From: Trifolium pratense
Lineage: Eukaryota > Streptophyta > Magnoliopsida > Fabales > Fabaceae
Assembly (NCBI RefSeq): GCF_020283565.1
Contig: NC_060060.1
Location: 18,848,001-18,912,000, forward strand
Length of the DNA: 64,000 nt
Direction: 5' to 3'
The position numbers and the translations under genes were made by a program. This document shows positions 13,301 through 24,381 of the stretch, one piece after another. The number at the start of each line of letters is the position of its first letter. Within the stretch, counting starts at the first letter, position 1. The notes below the pieces were generated by a model that saw only the letters and a program-made list of their open reading frames with translations, was not told the origin of the DNA and did not search any database.

Positions 13301-14595
13301 TGGGTTTTTTTTTATCAGGTGGTTTTTTATTTTCTAACTCGATGCGATATCACATCTAATTATATTAATTTTCACTTAGAAATTCTAACTTCATAATACA
13401 ACGGAGTAATATAATTTAAGTTTTAGCATCGATAAATTCCAAATTTTATATCTCTAAAAAACATGCAGTGGGCTTGGCAGGGCTATACGATTTTATGTAG
13501 CTTTTTTATACACACGAGAGGCTGTATAATTTTGACTTTTAAATCTTATTTTGAGTTTTTTTTTTATCAGGTGGTTTTTTATTTTCTAACTCCAGGTGAT
13601 ATCTCATCTAATTACATTAATTTTTCACTTAGAAATTCTAACTTCATAATTCAACAGAGTAATATAATTTAAGTTTTAGCATCAATAAATTCCAAATTTT
13701 ATATCTCTAAAAAACATGCGGGGGGCTCGATAGGGCTATACGATTTTATGTAGCTTTTATTATACACACGAGATGTTGTACGATTTTGATTTTTGAATCT
13801 TATTTTGGGGTTTTTTTTATCAGGTGATTTTTTATTATCTTACTCCAGGTGATATCTCATCTAATTACATTAATTTTCACTTAAAAATTTTAACTTCATA
13901 ATACAACAGAGTAATAAAATTTAAGTTTTAGCATCAATAAATTCCAAATTTTATATCTCTAAAAAACACGCGGGGGGCTCGGCAGGGCTATACGATTTTA
14001 TGTAGCTTTCATTATACACACGAGAGGCTGTACGATTTTGACTTTTGAATCTTATTTTGGGGTTTTTATTATTAGGTGGTTTTTTATTTTCAAACTCCAG
14101 GTGATATCTCATCTAATTACATTAATTTTCACTTAGAAATTCTAACTTCATAATACAATAGAGTAATATAATTTAAGTTTTAGATCAATAAATTCCAAAT
14201 TTTATATCTCTAAAAACATGCGGGGGGCTCGGCAGGGCTATGCGATTTTATGTAGCTTTTATTATACACATGAGAGGTTGTACGATTTTGACTTTTGAAT
14301 CTTATTTTGGGGTTTTTTTTTATCAGGTGTTTTTTTTTTCTAACTCCAGGTGATATCTCATCTAATTACATTAATGTTCACTTAGAAATTCTAACTTCAT
14401 AATACAACAGAGTAATATAATTTAAGTTTTAGCATCAATAAATTCCAAATTTTATATCTCTAAAAAACACGCGGGGGGCTCGACAGGGCTATACGATTTT
14501 ATGTAACATTTATTATACACACACGAGAGGCTGTACGATTTTGACTTTTGAATCTTATTTTGGGTTTTTTTTATCTGGTGTTTTTTTTTTCTACT
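4300..14595 (+). repeat. Satellite-like tandem array, 41 units of about 252 bp
   Basis: A monomer of about 252 bp repeats head to tail. I located 41 copies of its core AGGGCTATACGATTTTATG (or CTATGCG/CTACGCG variants), the first near 4437 and the last near 14484, giving a mean period of about 251 bp. Each unit has a GC-rich block (CATGCGGGGGGCTCGGCAGG or CATGCAGTGGGCTTGGCAGG), a T-run (TTTTTTTATCAGGTGG), a conserved ATTAATTTTCACTTAGAAAT section, and an AT-rich end (TTCCAAATTTTATATCTC). Variant types alternate: AGACACATGAGAGG, ATACACACGAGAGG or ATACACACGAGATG; CTCGATGCGATATC or CTCCAGGTGATATC. These variants repeat in blocks, giving higher-order structure. There is no long ORF; 62-69-codon frames inside units are chance. 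The array ends in diverged sequence near 14595. Confidence 0.95.
11570..14500 (+). repeat. Duplicated multi-unit block inside the satellite
   Basis: A run of about four units at about 11580-12480 recurs at about 13590-14490, offset about 2015 bp (eight units). The copies share private variants: CATAATTCAACAGAG, GGCTCGATAGGGC, GATTTTGATTTTTG, CACTTAAAAATTTTAAC, GTAATAAAATTT, TTTTCAAACTCCAGG and ATTAATGTTCAC. Shared private variants show block duplication of several units at once, as expected from unequal exchange. A separate block of six units repeats with about 1.51-kb spacing (marker GCTTTTTTATACACACGAG near 7188 as a TTGTACAC variant, 8700 and 10211). Confidence 0.75.
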
Positions 14596-14867
14596 TTACC
14601 TTTTTGTTAATAGGTTCATTGTACTTTCTACATTACTCTACAAATTTATTTTGTTTTGCACAATATGTTTAGGATAATTTCTCAATCCGTCTCCCAAAAA
14701 CGCGGGAGCTTACCATAACCGTGTTTTCAGTACTTCAGTTATTCGATGACTAAACACCCAAAAATAATGTAGCTTAACATCAAGTACTATAAACATCAAT
14801 ATACTATAACATTGTAGCTTGACACCCAATATTCTATCATATAATCGGTATATTTATCCCATATTTT

Positions 14868-15345
14868 GTACCGGATGAATTTTATTCTTGAAGAAGATGT
14901 TTAGACCGAAAGGTTTTTGGAAATACACATCACTGATGGTCATGTAAAATGGGAGAAATATCTTGGTAATAATATAATTTTTTTATAACATTTGTCTAAT
15001 TGTTATATTTAAAAAACTTATGTCATTATTTAAGCATAATGGCTGCTGAATTAAATGTATAACTCTTTAGATTATATCACCATGCTTAGAAAATACTTAA
15101 TTGGAGTGTTTTATGAGTATTTGTAGGTTATAACACTGAGCATATTGTTTACGGAAATTTCACAATACTTTTGAACACCATACATTTTCATATTATGAAT
15201 ATCATAGAATAAGTATATGTCTCCCATATTGTATACCAGATGATTATGATTCAACAAGAAGGCGTTGAACCCGATAGGTCTTGGGAGATGAACATCAGTC
15301 AACATCATGCAAATCAGAGAACCGTCTTGGTAAGAATATAGTTTG
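14868..15345 (+). pseudogene. Two diverged copies of one exon-like segment
   Basis: Segments at about 14868-14980 and 15211-15345 align to each other. Both have TCCCATATT-TGTACC-GATGA, then GAAGA-G-TGTT/GTTGA-ACCGA-AGG-TTT/TCTTGG, and end TCTTGGTAA. In matching frames both begin VY-SHI-Y-M. The second copy is open for about 40 codons and the first has an in-frame stop. A further exon-like piece near 15420-15500 (ASRFRFTLADPPQVLN, ending at a TAA) follows. I do not recognise the parent protein family. The position just inside a Helitron 3' end suggests captured or ancestral exons of that element. Confidence 0.4.
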
Positions 15346-15734
15346 TTTTTTAATATTCTTGCTATAAGTTTAAATTGCTTATGTTACCTAAAATTGTATT
15401 TTAATCTTGCTAACATACAAGCTGCCTCAAGATTTCGTTTCACTTTAGCAGATCCACCTCAAGTCTTGAATGTTGTTGTCATGGATCAACAACAGTAATT
15501 GTATTATGTCAAATGAACTTATCATGGCTAATGTGTTGTAGTTGATTATGTTATTAAGTTAGACCTTTGATTTAAACAATGCTTTGTATTGTTGTCTAAT
15601 GTTGTTTTTTGGTTTTCAGTTAAAGTTTTAAATATATAAACAATTATATTTATTGGTTCTGTTAGGGTAATTAACATAGGTCTAAATATTATATTAAAAA
15701 AGCTATGTCATTATTCAATCATATCAGCTATAGT

Positions 15735-15766
15735 CGCCCCGTGCATTGCACGGGTACGTATACTAG
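15735..15766 (+). mobile_element. Helitron 3' terminus
   Basis: The sequence contains the stem-loop CCCGTGC-ATT-GCACGGG (15738-15754) followed 8 nt later by CTAG (15763-15766) and then T. A GC-rich hairpin about 10 nt before a CTRR end, with insertion before a T, is the standard Helitron 3' signature. Many plant Helitrons carry this very CCCGTGCAN-GCACGGG hairpin. The element extends leftwards on the plus strand, but I could not find its 5' TC end or a Rep/helicase ORF. The element is thus non-autonomous or incomplete, and its length is unknown. It may include the satellite array and the CXC exon. Confidence 0.8.
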
Positions 15767-15844
15767 TTGAACAACATATATTGAAGAGAGTTTCATCCCC
15801 TAAACACTGTTTCAAAAACAAAATCAAAGTTTGATTAGGGTAGG

Positions 15845-17073
15845 TGTTGCGTTAAAAACACACTTAGAGCAAGTGTACTCTAGCGCAGAAGTAGTATAAA
15901 AGATTATCGTATCCACAGGGATTAATTAACAAACACCAAACTAGTTAAGATTATTTATTATTTAAACTAACGAGTAGTTGAATTGTCATGAAAACTAAAG
16001 AGAAAATAATGACTAGTAAGAATAAGAACAAGAATAAAAACGTGAAGTTGTAAACCAATAGAGAGAGGTCTAGGGTCATGGTTTCACTTGCAATATTCGG
16101 TTCCCTATGTCTAGTTCCATTTGAATTCCTTTATTTTAATTCAATTACCAATCCCTTTACTAAAACTATTAATCCGTTTGGTCATTCGTGATTAATATTC
16201 TTTTTCCTAAATTAACCTTTGTTTGGTCATGCAAAGAGTTGAAATTTAAGAAAAGCATAAAGCAAAAAAAGGTTGAATGATTGGAAGACTAAGATTAAGG
16301 TTTGGTCATGCAATAATCTAAGTCTCATTTATCCTATAGGTCCACCAATTAACTGCAGTACGGTCGCTGATCAATCAATTGATTGTAAACATTCATAGGT
16401 TGATCATTCCTAATCATGTGATAAAATCAATAGGATAACATTAATTGAACAAAATATCGAAATTTAAATTAGAAACTAGAACATATAAGCTAAGACATAG
16501 CAAAAGGAATTTTAATTGCAAGATTCACCATAAACCCTAGAATAGTATTTAGCTATCCATAATCAAAAAGAACACCAACATAAAAGTTGAATTCATGAAA
16601 TTAAGAGTAAGAAATAACCCTAGAATGAAGAAAATATGTTGCTCCAAAGTTTTAATCTTCAATCCAAAGCTTTTCCAATTTTCCTCTCCCAGCTGTGTTA
16701 CAGAACATAAGAAAGCATACCCCCAGTGTTTACCAAAGAGCTCTATTTATACTCCTTGCCTTCCAATTGCTTAGCCGCCTTCGCAAATCTTCAATATTAA
16801 GTCTTGTATCACCGCTAATCCACTTGATTTTAAGCTCCACTTGATTTTAAGCTTTGTCAGACCTTTTTCAACTTGCCATCCTTTTCATTGTGTTGCTGCC
16901 GCCTCTCTTACTGAGAAGGAAGACAAATCAATTTTGTTATTGTTAAGACTCCACTTTTAATCACCACTTTTGACTCTAATTACCCCTTGAGAAGGCACAT
17001 GTTACTTTCCTTTAATATTCCTTCGTGTTTGATTTCTTTTGGACCTGTAACATTGTTTTAATTTCATTTTCAC

Positions 17074-17119
<46 letters not shown>

Positions 17120-17300
17120 GTATAAAATATATAATGTTTATCTTTAAGTGATTCAAAAAGTAGATTTGCATTTTTTTAGCTTTTCTTCTCTTTTGTATAA
17201 TATAGTGCAAATCAAGTGAGTTATTTATATAATAATAAATAATTACTCTAAATTAACACAAAAAATATTTACATAAAATACACTAAATTGGAGTTTATCA
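15845..17300 (-). repeat. Athila 3' LTR (left copy), 1456 bp
   Basis: The plus strand begins TGTTGCGTTAAAAACACACT and ends TTGGAGTTTATCA. On the coding strand it is the downstream LTR, directly following the polypurine tract. It contains a (TAA)n microsatellite of about 43 nt near 17083-17116 with the same length as in the other LTR, and a TATA-box-like TATAAATAG on the minus strand at 16743-16751. Confidence 0.95.
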
Positions 17301-17313
17301 ACTCCCCCACACT
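17301..17313 (-). other. Athila polypurine tract
   Basis: On the minus strand AAGTGTGGGGGAGT abuts the 3' LTR. This purine-rich run is where plus-strand DNA synthesis is primed. A very similar run, TGTGGGGGAGGT (minus strand, about 18723-18735), sits just after the pol stop and may be a second internal tract, as in Athila elements that have a pol/env boundary. Confidence 0.8.
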
Positions 17314-17958
17314 TAACCTTTGCTTGTCCTCAAGCAAATTTCCTGGCTTACTACATTTTCAAAAAGGAAGACAGAGATAGCCAAATGAGAGACCAAAAAT
17401 TATAATCAACAATGACAGACAATATATGATATATGAGATGTCAAAAATTTGCCCAATTAGAGACTTTTAATGTCCATGAAAACTATCTTTAAATGAACAA
17501 GGACATTCTCACAATCTCTCTAAAGTGTTTAGGGACTAGGCAAATAAGCACTCAAGTTTCCACAAAATGCACATTACCATAAGCTTGTAATTTGACCGAT
17601 ATCTCCACTAAATAGTCTACATGCATGCAAAAGTTGAGGTCTTACGGGTTGTAACGGGGCCATGGTTAAGTTGTGTAAGGTGGGATATAAGAAGAAATGG
17701 ATAATCAAAGGGGTAAGAAAACAAGAAACAAATAGTAACCTTTGAAACAAAAATGGAGCTCCTATATATTTTCACAATTTTGCTCAACTCCAAAACTATT
17801 ACTTCTTTCATTTTTTCTTTCAGACAGAGTGTGGTCCTAAAACTTTTTTTCTTAATTTCTCATTTTGCAATTTTTTTTTTTTCTTTCTTTCTTTAGAAGG
17901 AAGTATTCACAATAATCCACACAAGCTACTTCTTTTCTTCTTTTACTATCATCATCCC

Positions 17959-17996
<38 letters not shown>

Positions 17997-18845
17997 CATT
18001 ACAAACACCAGAGCCATTTTTTTTCTAGTTATACATAGAGTACACATGAGCAGCTCAAATTTGGAATTTTTATTTTCAGCTCAACAAAATACATGAACAT
18101 CTCAAATATATGACAATTCTCTTTTATTTTCAATAGTTTGCTCCATTTTCAATTCCAAGTGGTTACCAAAAAAAAAAGAAAAATATTTAATCATATCAAG
18201 GTACCAAGGAAATGCATAATAAATAGGCTCAAAGTGGGCAACTAAGGATGATTTCAAAACAATAAAATTAAAGGCCAGAAAAAAATACCTACAAATGCCC
18301 CAACATTTTTCACATGATGCAGATCAATTTTCGCTTTAGCACGGTCACAAGACAAGTTCTAGAATGTGACAAAATGGGAAACACACTCACACTCACACAA
18401 AAAGAAGGGGTTAGAATTTATACTTTAACAAGTAATCCCCTTATAAAGGCTCAAATCTCACATATAGAAGTTTGGTTCACAAAAAGATAGTCCACATAGC
18501 ACATTATGCTAATTATTAGCTTTCAAAAGACAACCCCAATATAACATTGAACCAGTCTGTCAAATAATTTTTTTTTTTTTTTAGGGTCCCTCAAAGGCAT
18601 GATCTCTATTTTTAAACATAATTTTAATCAAAACAAGCCAGAAAAATGCCATCAACAAAACTAATAAAAGGCACTGTCAAAATATAGTACCTAATAATAC
18701 CTAAATATAGTACCTAATAATACCTCCCCCACACTAGCAATAAGCATGGTCCTCAATGCAAGAAAAAAAAAAAAAGTATGTAAATGGACAAACTAACATA
18801 AATAAGTGTGAGAGGGTATCAAAAAAACTTCCCTGAAAAAAGCTT
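17314..18845 (-). other. Athila 3' non-coding region (env position), no ORF
   Basis: This is about 1.5 kb between the pol stop and the polypurine tract, where many Athila elements carry an env-like frame. Only short chance frames occur. The sequence is AT-rich with long plus-strand T-runs (about 17868-17895 and 17960-17997) and A-runs. I see no signal peptide, membrane segment or other env-like trait. The element is best described as lacking env. Confidence 0.75.
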
Positions 18846-21800
18846 TCAATCACTGAGGAGAGTGGCATAGCTCACTTGGAGCAACCCTTCCTCGTAATGC
18901 TTTGCACGCTGTCCGTTGACTTTGAAAGTGGTTCCATCTTCTCTAGAGACCTCAAGTGCTCCATGTGGAAAAACTTGAGTGACAGTGTAAGGTCCAAACC
19001 ATCTTGAGCGCAACTTTCCAGGAAAAAGACGCAGCCGTGAGTTATAGATTAATACTTTGTCACCAATTTGAAACTCACGCAACTGAATACGCTTGTCGTG
19101 CCACTTTTTAGTGCGCTCTTTGTATAACTTTGCATTTTCATATGCTCCGAGACGGAGTTCATCCAATTCATCCAACTGCAGCAACCTGTTTTCACCTGTA
19201 AGCTGAGCATCAAAGTTAAGAAATTTTAAAGCCCAAAGTGCTTTATGCTCTAATTCAACAGGCAAATGACATGATTTACCAAAAACAAGGCGGTAAGGAG
19301 ACATTCCAATAGGAGTTTTAAATGCAGTCCTATATGCCCATAATGCATCATCCAATTTTAAAGACCAATCTTTTCTAGATGCATTAACAGTCTTCTCTAA
19401 AATTCTTTTCAATTCTCTATTTGAAATTTCAACTTGTCCACTAGTTTGTGGATGGTATGGAGTTGATACCTTATGGGTGACACCATATTTGTTTAAGAGT
19501 GATTCAAATTGTTTATTGCAAAAATGAGTGCCACCGTCACTAATAATAGCTCGGGGAGTGCCAAAACGAGTAAAAATATTTTTCTTTAAAAATTTCACTA
19601 CAACCCGAGCATCATTAGTGGGTAAGGCTGAAGCTTCCACCCACTTAGACACATAATCTACAGCAACAAGAATATATTGATTTGAAAATGATTTAGGAAA
19701 GGGACCCATAAAATCAATACCCCAAACATCAAAAAGTTCACAAATCAAAATATTATTCAATGGCATCTCATGACGCTTAGAAATATTACCACTTCTCTGG
19801 CAGTTATCACATGATTTAACAAACTCATGAGCATCTTTAAAAATAGTAGGCCAATAAAAACCAGACTGCAAAACTTTATATGCAGTCCTATTTGGCCCAA
19901 AATGGCCACCTGCCTCTTTAGAATGACAATGCTCAAGGATAGAAGTTACCTCTTCCATAGGCACACAACGCCTAATTACCTGGTCTCCACATACTTTAAA
20001 TAGGTAAGGATCATCCCATAAGTACTGCCTAGCATCAGAAATTAATTTATTCTTTTGCTGATATGAAAAGTGGGGCGGGACTGCCTTACCGACCAAGTAG
20101 TTAACAATATCTGCAAACCATGGATAGTTTGAAATAGCTAAAAGCCTCTCATCAGGGAACATCTCCTTGATCTCCCCGTCATTTGAAGGTTGCATCACGG
20201 TATGGTCAAGCCGTGAGAGGTGGTCAGCTACAAAGTTCTCCGAGCCTTTCTTATCTCTAATTTCTAAATCAAATTCTTGTAACAACAAAATCCACCGAAT
20301 CAGCCTAGGCTTTGCATCCTGTTTACCAAGCAAATATCTAATAGCAGCATGGTCAGTGTAAACAATTACTTTAGAAAGAATGAGGTAATGACGAAATTTA
20401 TCAAATGCAAAAACCACCGCTAGTAACTCTTTTTCTGTGGTAGTGTAATTTCTTTGAGCATCATCAAGAGTGCGACTAGCATAGTAAATAGTGTAAAATA
20501 CCTTATTCTTTCTTTGCCCCAAAACTGCCCCTACAGCGCTATCACTTGCATCACACATGATCTCAAAGGGGAGTGACCAATCAGGGGCAACAACAATAGG
20601 GGCACTAATTAATTTTTCTTTTAAACAATTAAAAGCTTTCAAACAACTGTCAGAAAAATTAAAAGTAGCCTCTTTAAGTAAGAGATTAGTCATGGGTTTT
20701 GAAATTTTTGAGAAATCTTTGACAAACCTCCTATAAAAGCCAACATGGCCTAAAAAGCTACGCACCCCCTTAACAGAACTCGGAGGTGGTAATTTAGAAA
20801 TTACCTCAACCTTTGCAGGATCCACCTCGATGCCTTTATTGGACACTTTGTGTCCCAAAATAATGCATTCTTGCACCATAAACTGACACTTCTCCCAATT
20901 AAGTACTAAATTAGTCTCCCTGCATTTCTGCAACACTAGATTCAAGTTATGCAAACAATTTTCATAAGAGGATCCAAATACAGTAAAATCATCCATAAAT
21001 ATCTCAATGCATTTTTCAATTAAATCAGAGAAAATAGCCATCATGCATCTTTGGAAAGTGGCAGGGGCATTACATAAACCGAATGGCATTCTTTTATATG
21101 CAAAAGTACCATATGGGCAAGTAAAAGTGGTTTTTTCTTGATCTTGTAAAGCCACTGGTATTTGCAAATAACCGGAATAACCATCCAAACAACAATAATA
21201 TTCATGCCCTGCCACTCTCTCAAGCATTTGATCAATAAAAGGAAGGGGGAAATGATCTTTTCGGGTGGCATCGTTTAATTTTCTAAAGTCAATACACATA
21301 CGCCACCCAATAGTTTTTCTAACTGCAATCAATTGATTTTTATCATTTTCCATTACAGTAGTACCTCCCTTTTTAGGAACACATTGTACAGGACTTACCC
21401 ATTTACTATCTGAAATAGGATAGATAATACCTGCATCAAGAAGCTTAATCACTTCATTTTTTACAACCTCTTTCATGTTAGGATTCAATCGGCGTTGTGG
21501 TAGTGCACGAGGTTGGTAATCATCCTCCATGTATATCCGATGAGTGCAAATTGAGGGACTAATGCCTTTTATATCATGAATTGACCATCCAAAGGCCTCT
21601 TTGTTTTCCCTCAATACTCTTAAAAGTTGTTCCTCCATCGTATCTGTCAAATCTGCAGAAATTATCACAGGCAAAGAGGAAGGGGGATTCAAAAAAACAT
21701 ATTTCATGTTCGAGGGAAGAGGCTTTAATTCAAGCTCAGGTGCCTCTTCAATTGACGGTTTAGGCTTTGGAGTATTTCCCAATTCCAAGTCCTCAAATCT

Positions 21801-24242
21801 ATGATTACTCCAATTCTTTTGAGGGTGGTGAGCCTGCAAAAACTTTAAAAACTCTTCTTCTTCACCACCCTCTATCATACCAAGGCCCTGCACGGTAAGT
21901 ACTTTTTCTAGAGGATCTTGCTCCCTAAAGTCATCAAACACGTCAGAAGTAATCATATCATTAATATCAATGGTTTGAATAAAATTACATGAAGCAAATG
22001 AAGAAGGATTTTTCAATGAATTAAAAACTTGAAATACAACTTCTTCTTCTCCTAATTTCAAGGTCAATTTCCCCTTTTTAACTTCAATTATGGCATCTCC
22101 GGTTGCTAAAAAGGGTCGTCCCAAAATTATTGGAACGTCCTCATCCTCTTCCATGTCTAACACTACAAAATCTGCAGGAAAAATAAATTTATCTACTTTT
22201 ACCAAAACATCTTCCACTATCCCGCGAGGGTGAGCTATGGATCTGTCAGCTAATTGTAAAGAGATGTTTGTAGGTGTTGGTTCCTGCAAGCCAAGTTTTC
22301 TAAACACAGACAAAGGCATTAAATTTATACTTGCCCCTAGATCACACAATGCCTTATCAAAATGAGAGTTACCAATTGTACAAGGGATATTAAAACTACC
22401 GGGATCCTTAAGCTTAGGTGGTAATTTTTTCAAAACTATAGCAGAACATTCCTCAGTAAGTTCAACTGTCTCAAAGCCTTCTAGCTTCTTTTTGTTGGAA
22501 ATAATTTCTTTTAAAAATTTAGCATATTTAGGCATTTGAGCAATAGCTTCAGCAAAAGGAATGTTAATATGCAATTTCTTAAATATTTCAAGAAACCTAG
22601 CAAATTGTTTATCATGATGTTTATTTCTAAGTCTTTGAGGAAAAGGAACACTTACCTTTACTGGCTCATCTTTCTCTTTTGCTTTGTTGTGATCCTCAAA
22701 AGTGCTCTCTTCAGTAAGAGCTTCTTCTTTTTTCTCAGGCACGCACCTATCTTGGTTGTTTCCTTGATTTAGCTCTTTGCCGCTTCTAAGTGTGACAGCC
22801 TTGCAATGTTCATTCTTCTCCTTTGGATTAGGCTCGGTTTGAGTAGGTAGTGATCCTTGAGTCCTTTGTGATAACAAGGTAAGGATACTTGAGATATGAC
22901 CTTCCATGGTTCCAAATTTTTCATTTGTCTGCTCCATAAACTTGACCAAGACATCATTGGCTTCCAGCTTCTTTTCCTCTTGCATTTGAACATGTGGTGG
23001 CTTATAGAAATTAGAATTTTGCCATTTCTGTTGTCCACCCCATGACAAATTGGGGTGATTTCTCCAACCTTGGTTGTATGTGTTTGAATAAGGATCATTT
23101 TGGTTTCGGTTGGAATTGTGAATATAATTGGCCTCTTCGGTTGCGGGAGCGCGTTGACCTTGTGCTTTTATCAAGTCTTCAATGGATTGAAGTCTTTCAT
23201 CAGTTTTATTCATATAGTTGGCCAATACACCCATGCATGGATGTCCGACCTTCTCCATGTATCTGATCAAGGAATCTTGCATGCCGGGCCTCAGGTCACT
23301 TTTCTTATGGCCGAGAAAATTGGCTTCCTCAGTTAGGCTGGCCCATGGGTTTCCTGTGTTGTCATCAATTGAGTGGAATGTGGGAGCTGGCTGCGCTTGT
23401 TCCATCTTCAATGCCTCAATTTGTTTAGAAATGGCATCTAGCTTTATGTCAAAGTTGGTTTCAGCATTGACTTTGTACATCCCAGCCGGCTTCTTTGAGT
23501 GTCTATCATTTGTGGCCCACTGAGCACTGTCAGCAGTTATCTCTGCAACTAAATTATACACTTCATCGGCCTCTTTATTTAGCATAGAACCTCCACAAGC
23601 TAAATCGATAATTCCCCGATTCTGAGTTGACAATCCATTGTACAAAATTTCAAGTATTCGGCACTTCTCGAATCCATGGTGAGGGCAACTTCGGAGCTTG
23701 TCTTGAAGTCTTTCCCATGCTTCATGTAATGATTCTTCTTCATATTGAGAGAAGTTTGTGATTTCAGCCCGAATCTTGGCGGCCTTTCCCGGAGGAAAGT
23801 ATTTGTTCAAAAACTTTTGTGACAATTGCTCCCATGTAGTGATAGAATCATTAGGCATAGAATCTAGCCATGTAGTTGCTTTGTCAGCCAATGACCATGG
23901 AAATAGTCGCATTCTAATGGCTTCAGGTGTGACCCCATTGCATTTTACCGAGTCTGCCACTCTTATAAAGTTCTTAAGATGGGCATTCGGATCTTCAGTT
24001 GGCGAGCCCCTAAATGTTGAATTCTGGATCATTTGAATTAACCCCGGTTTCAGCTCAAAATTGTTGGCTTGCACAGGTGGATTGACTATGCTGGTAGTGA
24101 TATTTGTTGAGGGAGTGAAGTAGTCCCGAAGCGTTCTTCTAGGAATTTCAGCCATTGCTCTACTCTTTGCTCTGTTTCTACGAGCAGTTCTTTCAATTTC
24201 TGAATCAAAAAGCAAAACAGGCTCCTTAGAGCGGGTGAGCAT
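18846..24242 (-). CDS. Athila gag-pol polyprotein, 1798 aa
   Basis: A single uninterrupted frame encodes the retrotransposon polyprotein. Gag occupies roughly residues 1-480 with the Athila-type core ([38 protein letters not shown]). An aspartic protease follows with [15 protein letters not shown] at about residue 630. Reverse transcriptase has [15 protein letters not shown] and the active-site FMDD at about 1082, a form usual for this lineage. RNase H begins near [13 protein letters not shown] at about 1231. Integrase has an HHCC finger ([12 protein letters not shown] to CDNCQ, about 1438-1480) and D, D, E residues at about 1509 (GIDFMGPF), 1569 (IISDGGTHF) and 1605 (GQVEISNRE), with the expected D-35-E spacing. 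The start is the first ATG, about 140 nt after the LTR edge. No frameshift or stop was seen, so it may be functional. Confidence 0.95.
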   Translation of the reverse strand: MLTRSKEPVLLFDSEIERTARRNRAKSRAMAEIPRRTLRDYFTPSTNITTSIVNPPVQANNFELKPGLIQMIQNSTFRGSPTEDPNAHLKNFIRVADSVKCNGVTPEAIRMRLFPWSLADKATTWLDSMPNDSITTWEQLSQKFLNKYFPPGKAAKIRAEITNFSQYEEESLHEAWERLQDKLRSCPHHGFEKCRILEILYNGLSTQNRGIIDLACGGSMLNKEADEVYNLVAEITADSAQWATNDRHSKKPAGMYKVNAETNFDIKLDAISKQIEALKMEQAQPAPTFHSIDDNTGNPWASLTEEANFLGHKKSDLRPGMQDSLIRYMEKVGHPCMGVLANYMNKTDERLQSIEDLIKAQGQRAPATEEANYIHNSNRNQNDPYSNTYNQGWRNHPNLSWGGQQKWQNSNFYKPPHVQMQEEKKLEANDVLVKFMEQTNEKFGTMEGHISSILTLLSQRTQGSLPTQTEPNPKEKNEHCKAVTLRSGKELNQGNNQDRCVPEKKEEALTEESTFEDHNKAKEKDEPVKVSVPFPQRLRNKHHDKQFARFLEIFKKLHINIPFAEAIAQMPKYAKFLKEIISNKKKLEGFETVELTEECSAIVLKKLPPKLKDPGSFNIPCTIGNSHFDKALCDLGASINLMPLSVFRKLGLQEPTPTNISLQLADRSIAHPRGIVEDVLVKVDKFIFPADFVVLDMEEDEDVPIILGRPFLATGDAIIEVKKGKLTLKLGEEEVVFQVFNSLKNPSSFASCNFIQTIDINDMITSDVFDDFREQDPLEKVLTVQGLGMIEGGEEEEFLKFLQAHHPQKNWSNHRFEDLELGNTPKPKPSIEEAPELELKPLPSNMKYVFLNPPSSLPVIISADLTDTMEEQLLRVLRENKEAFGWSIHDIKGISPSICTHRIYMEDDYQPRALPQRRLNPNMKEVVKNEVIKLLDAGIIYPISDSKWVSPVQCVPKKGGTTVMENDKNQLIAVRKTIGWRMCIDFRKLNDATRKDHFPLPFIDQMLERVAGHEYYCCLDGYSGYLQIPVALQDQEKTTFTCPYGTFAYKRMPFGLCNAPATFQRCMMAIFSDLIEKCIEIFMDDFTVFGSSYENCLHNLNLVLQKCRETNLVLNWEKCQFMVQECIILGHKVSNKGIEVDPAKVEVISKLPPPSSVKGVRSFLGHVGFYRRFVKDFSKISKPMTNLLLKEATFNFSDSCLKAFNCLKEKLISAPIVVAPDWSLPFEIMCDASDSAVGAVLGQRKNKVFYTIYYASRTLDDAQRNYTTTEKELLAVVFAFDKFRHYLILSKVIVYTDHAAIRYLLGKQDAKPRLIRWILLLQEFDLEIRDKKGSENFVADHLSRLDHTVMQPSNDGEIKEMFPDERLLAISNYPWFADIVNYLVGKAVPPHFSYQQKNKLISDARQYLWDDPYLFKVCGDQVIRRCVPMEEVTSILEHCHSKEAGGHFGPNRTAYKVLQSGFYWPTIFKDAHEFVKSCDNCQRSGNISKRHEMPLNNILICELFDVWGIDFMGPFPKSFSNQYILVAVDYVSKWVEASALPTNDARVVVKFLKKNIFTRFGTPRAIISDGGTHFCNKQFESLLNKYGVTHKVSTPYHPQTSGQVEISNRELKRILEKTVNASRKDWSLKLDDALWAYRTAFKTPIGMSPYRLVFGKSCHLPVELEHKALWALKFLNFDAQLTGENRLLQLDELDELRLGAYENAKLYKERTKKWHDKRIQLREFQIGDKVLIYNSRLRLFPGKLRSRWFGPYTVTQVFPHGALEVSREDGTTFKVNGQRAKHYEEGLLQVSYATLLSD

Positions 24243-24357
24243 GCACGAGTAATAATAACACTAAAATAAAAACAACAGAAAAACAAAAAATAAGAACAAA
24301 GAAAAAGAAAATGTCTAAAGTAATAAAAATCTCTTTCGTCCAATATTGCTATATTAA

Positions 24358-24375
24358 TCCCCGGCAACGGCGCCA
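24358..24375 (-). other. Athila primer-binding site (tRNA-Asp)
   Basis: The plus strand reads TCCCCGGCAACGGCGCCA, an 18-nt match to the 3' end of plant tRNA-Asp(GTC) including CCA, so the minus-strand element RNA is complementary to that primer. It lies 6 nt inside the 5' LTR. tRNA-Asp priming is typical of Athila elements. Confidence 0.9.
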
Positions 24376-24381
24376 AAAACT

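Noticed and set aside
7188..13672. A 62-69-codon frame (MQWAWQGYTIL...) repeated at 7188, 10211 and 13463
   Set aside because: It is part of the satellite monomer, is broken in most units by single-base T-run differences, and has no protein-like features.
4300..14595. Regular repeats considered as a CRISPR-like array
   Set aside because: Repeat units are contiguous 252-bp monomers with no unique spacers, in a plant nuclear context.
17617..17811. A 64-codon minus-strand frame considered as an env remnant of the Athila element
   Set aside because: No signal peptide, transmembrane segment or similarity to env-like proteins could be recognised.
20980..21005. FMDD instead of YxDD in the Athila reverse transcriptase
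   Set aside because: FMDD is usual in this lineage, so it is not a mutation of interest.
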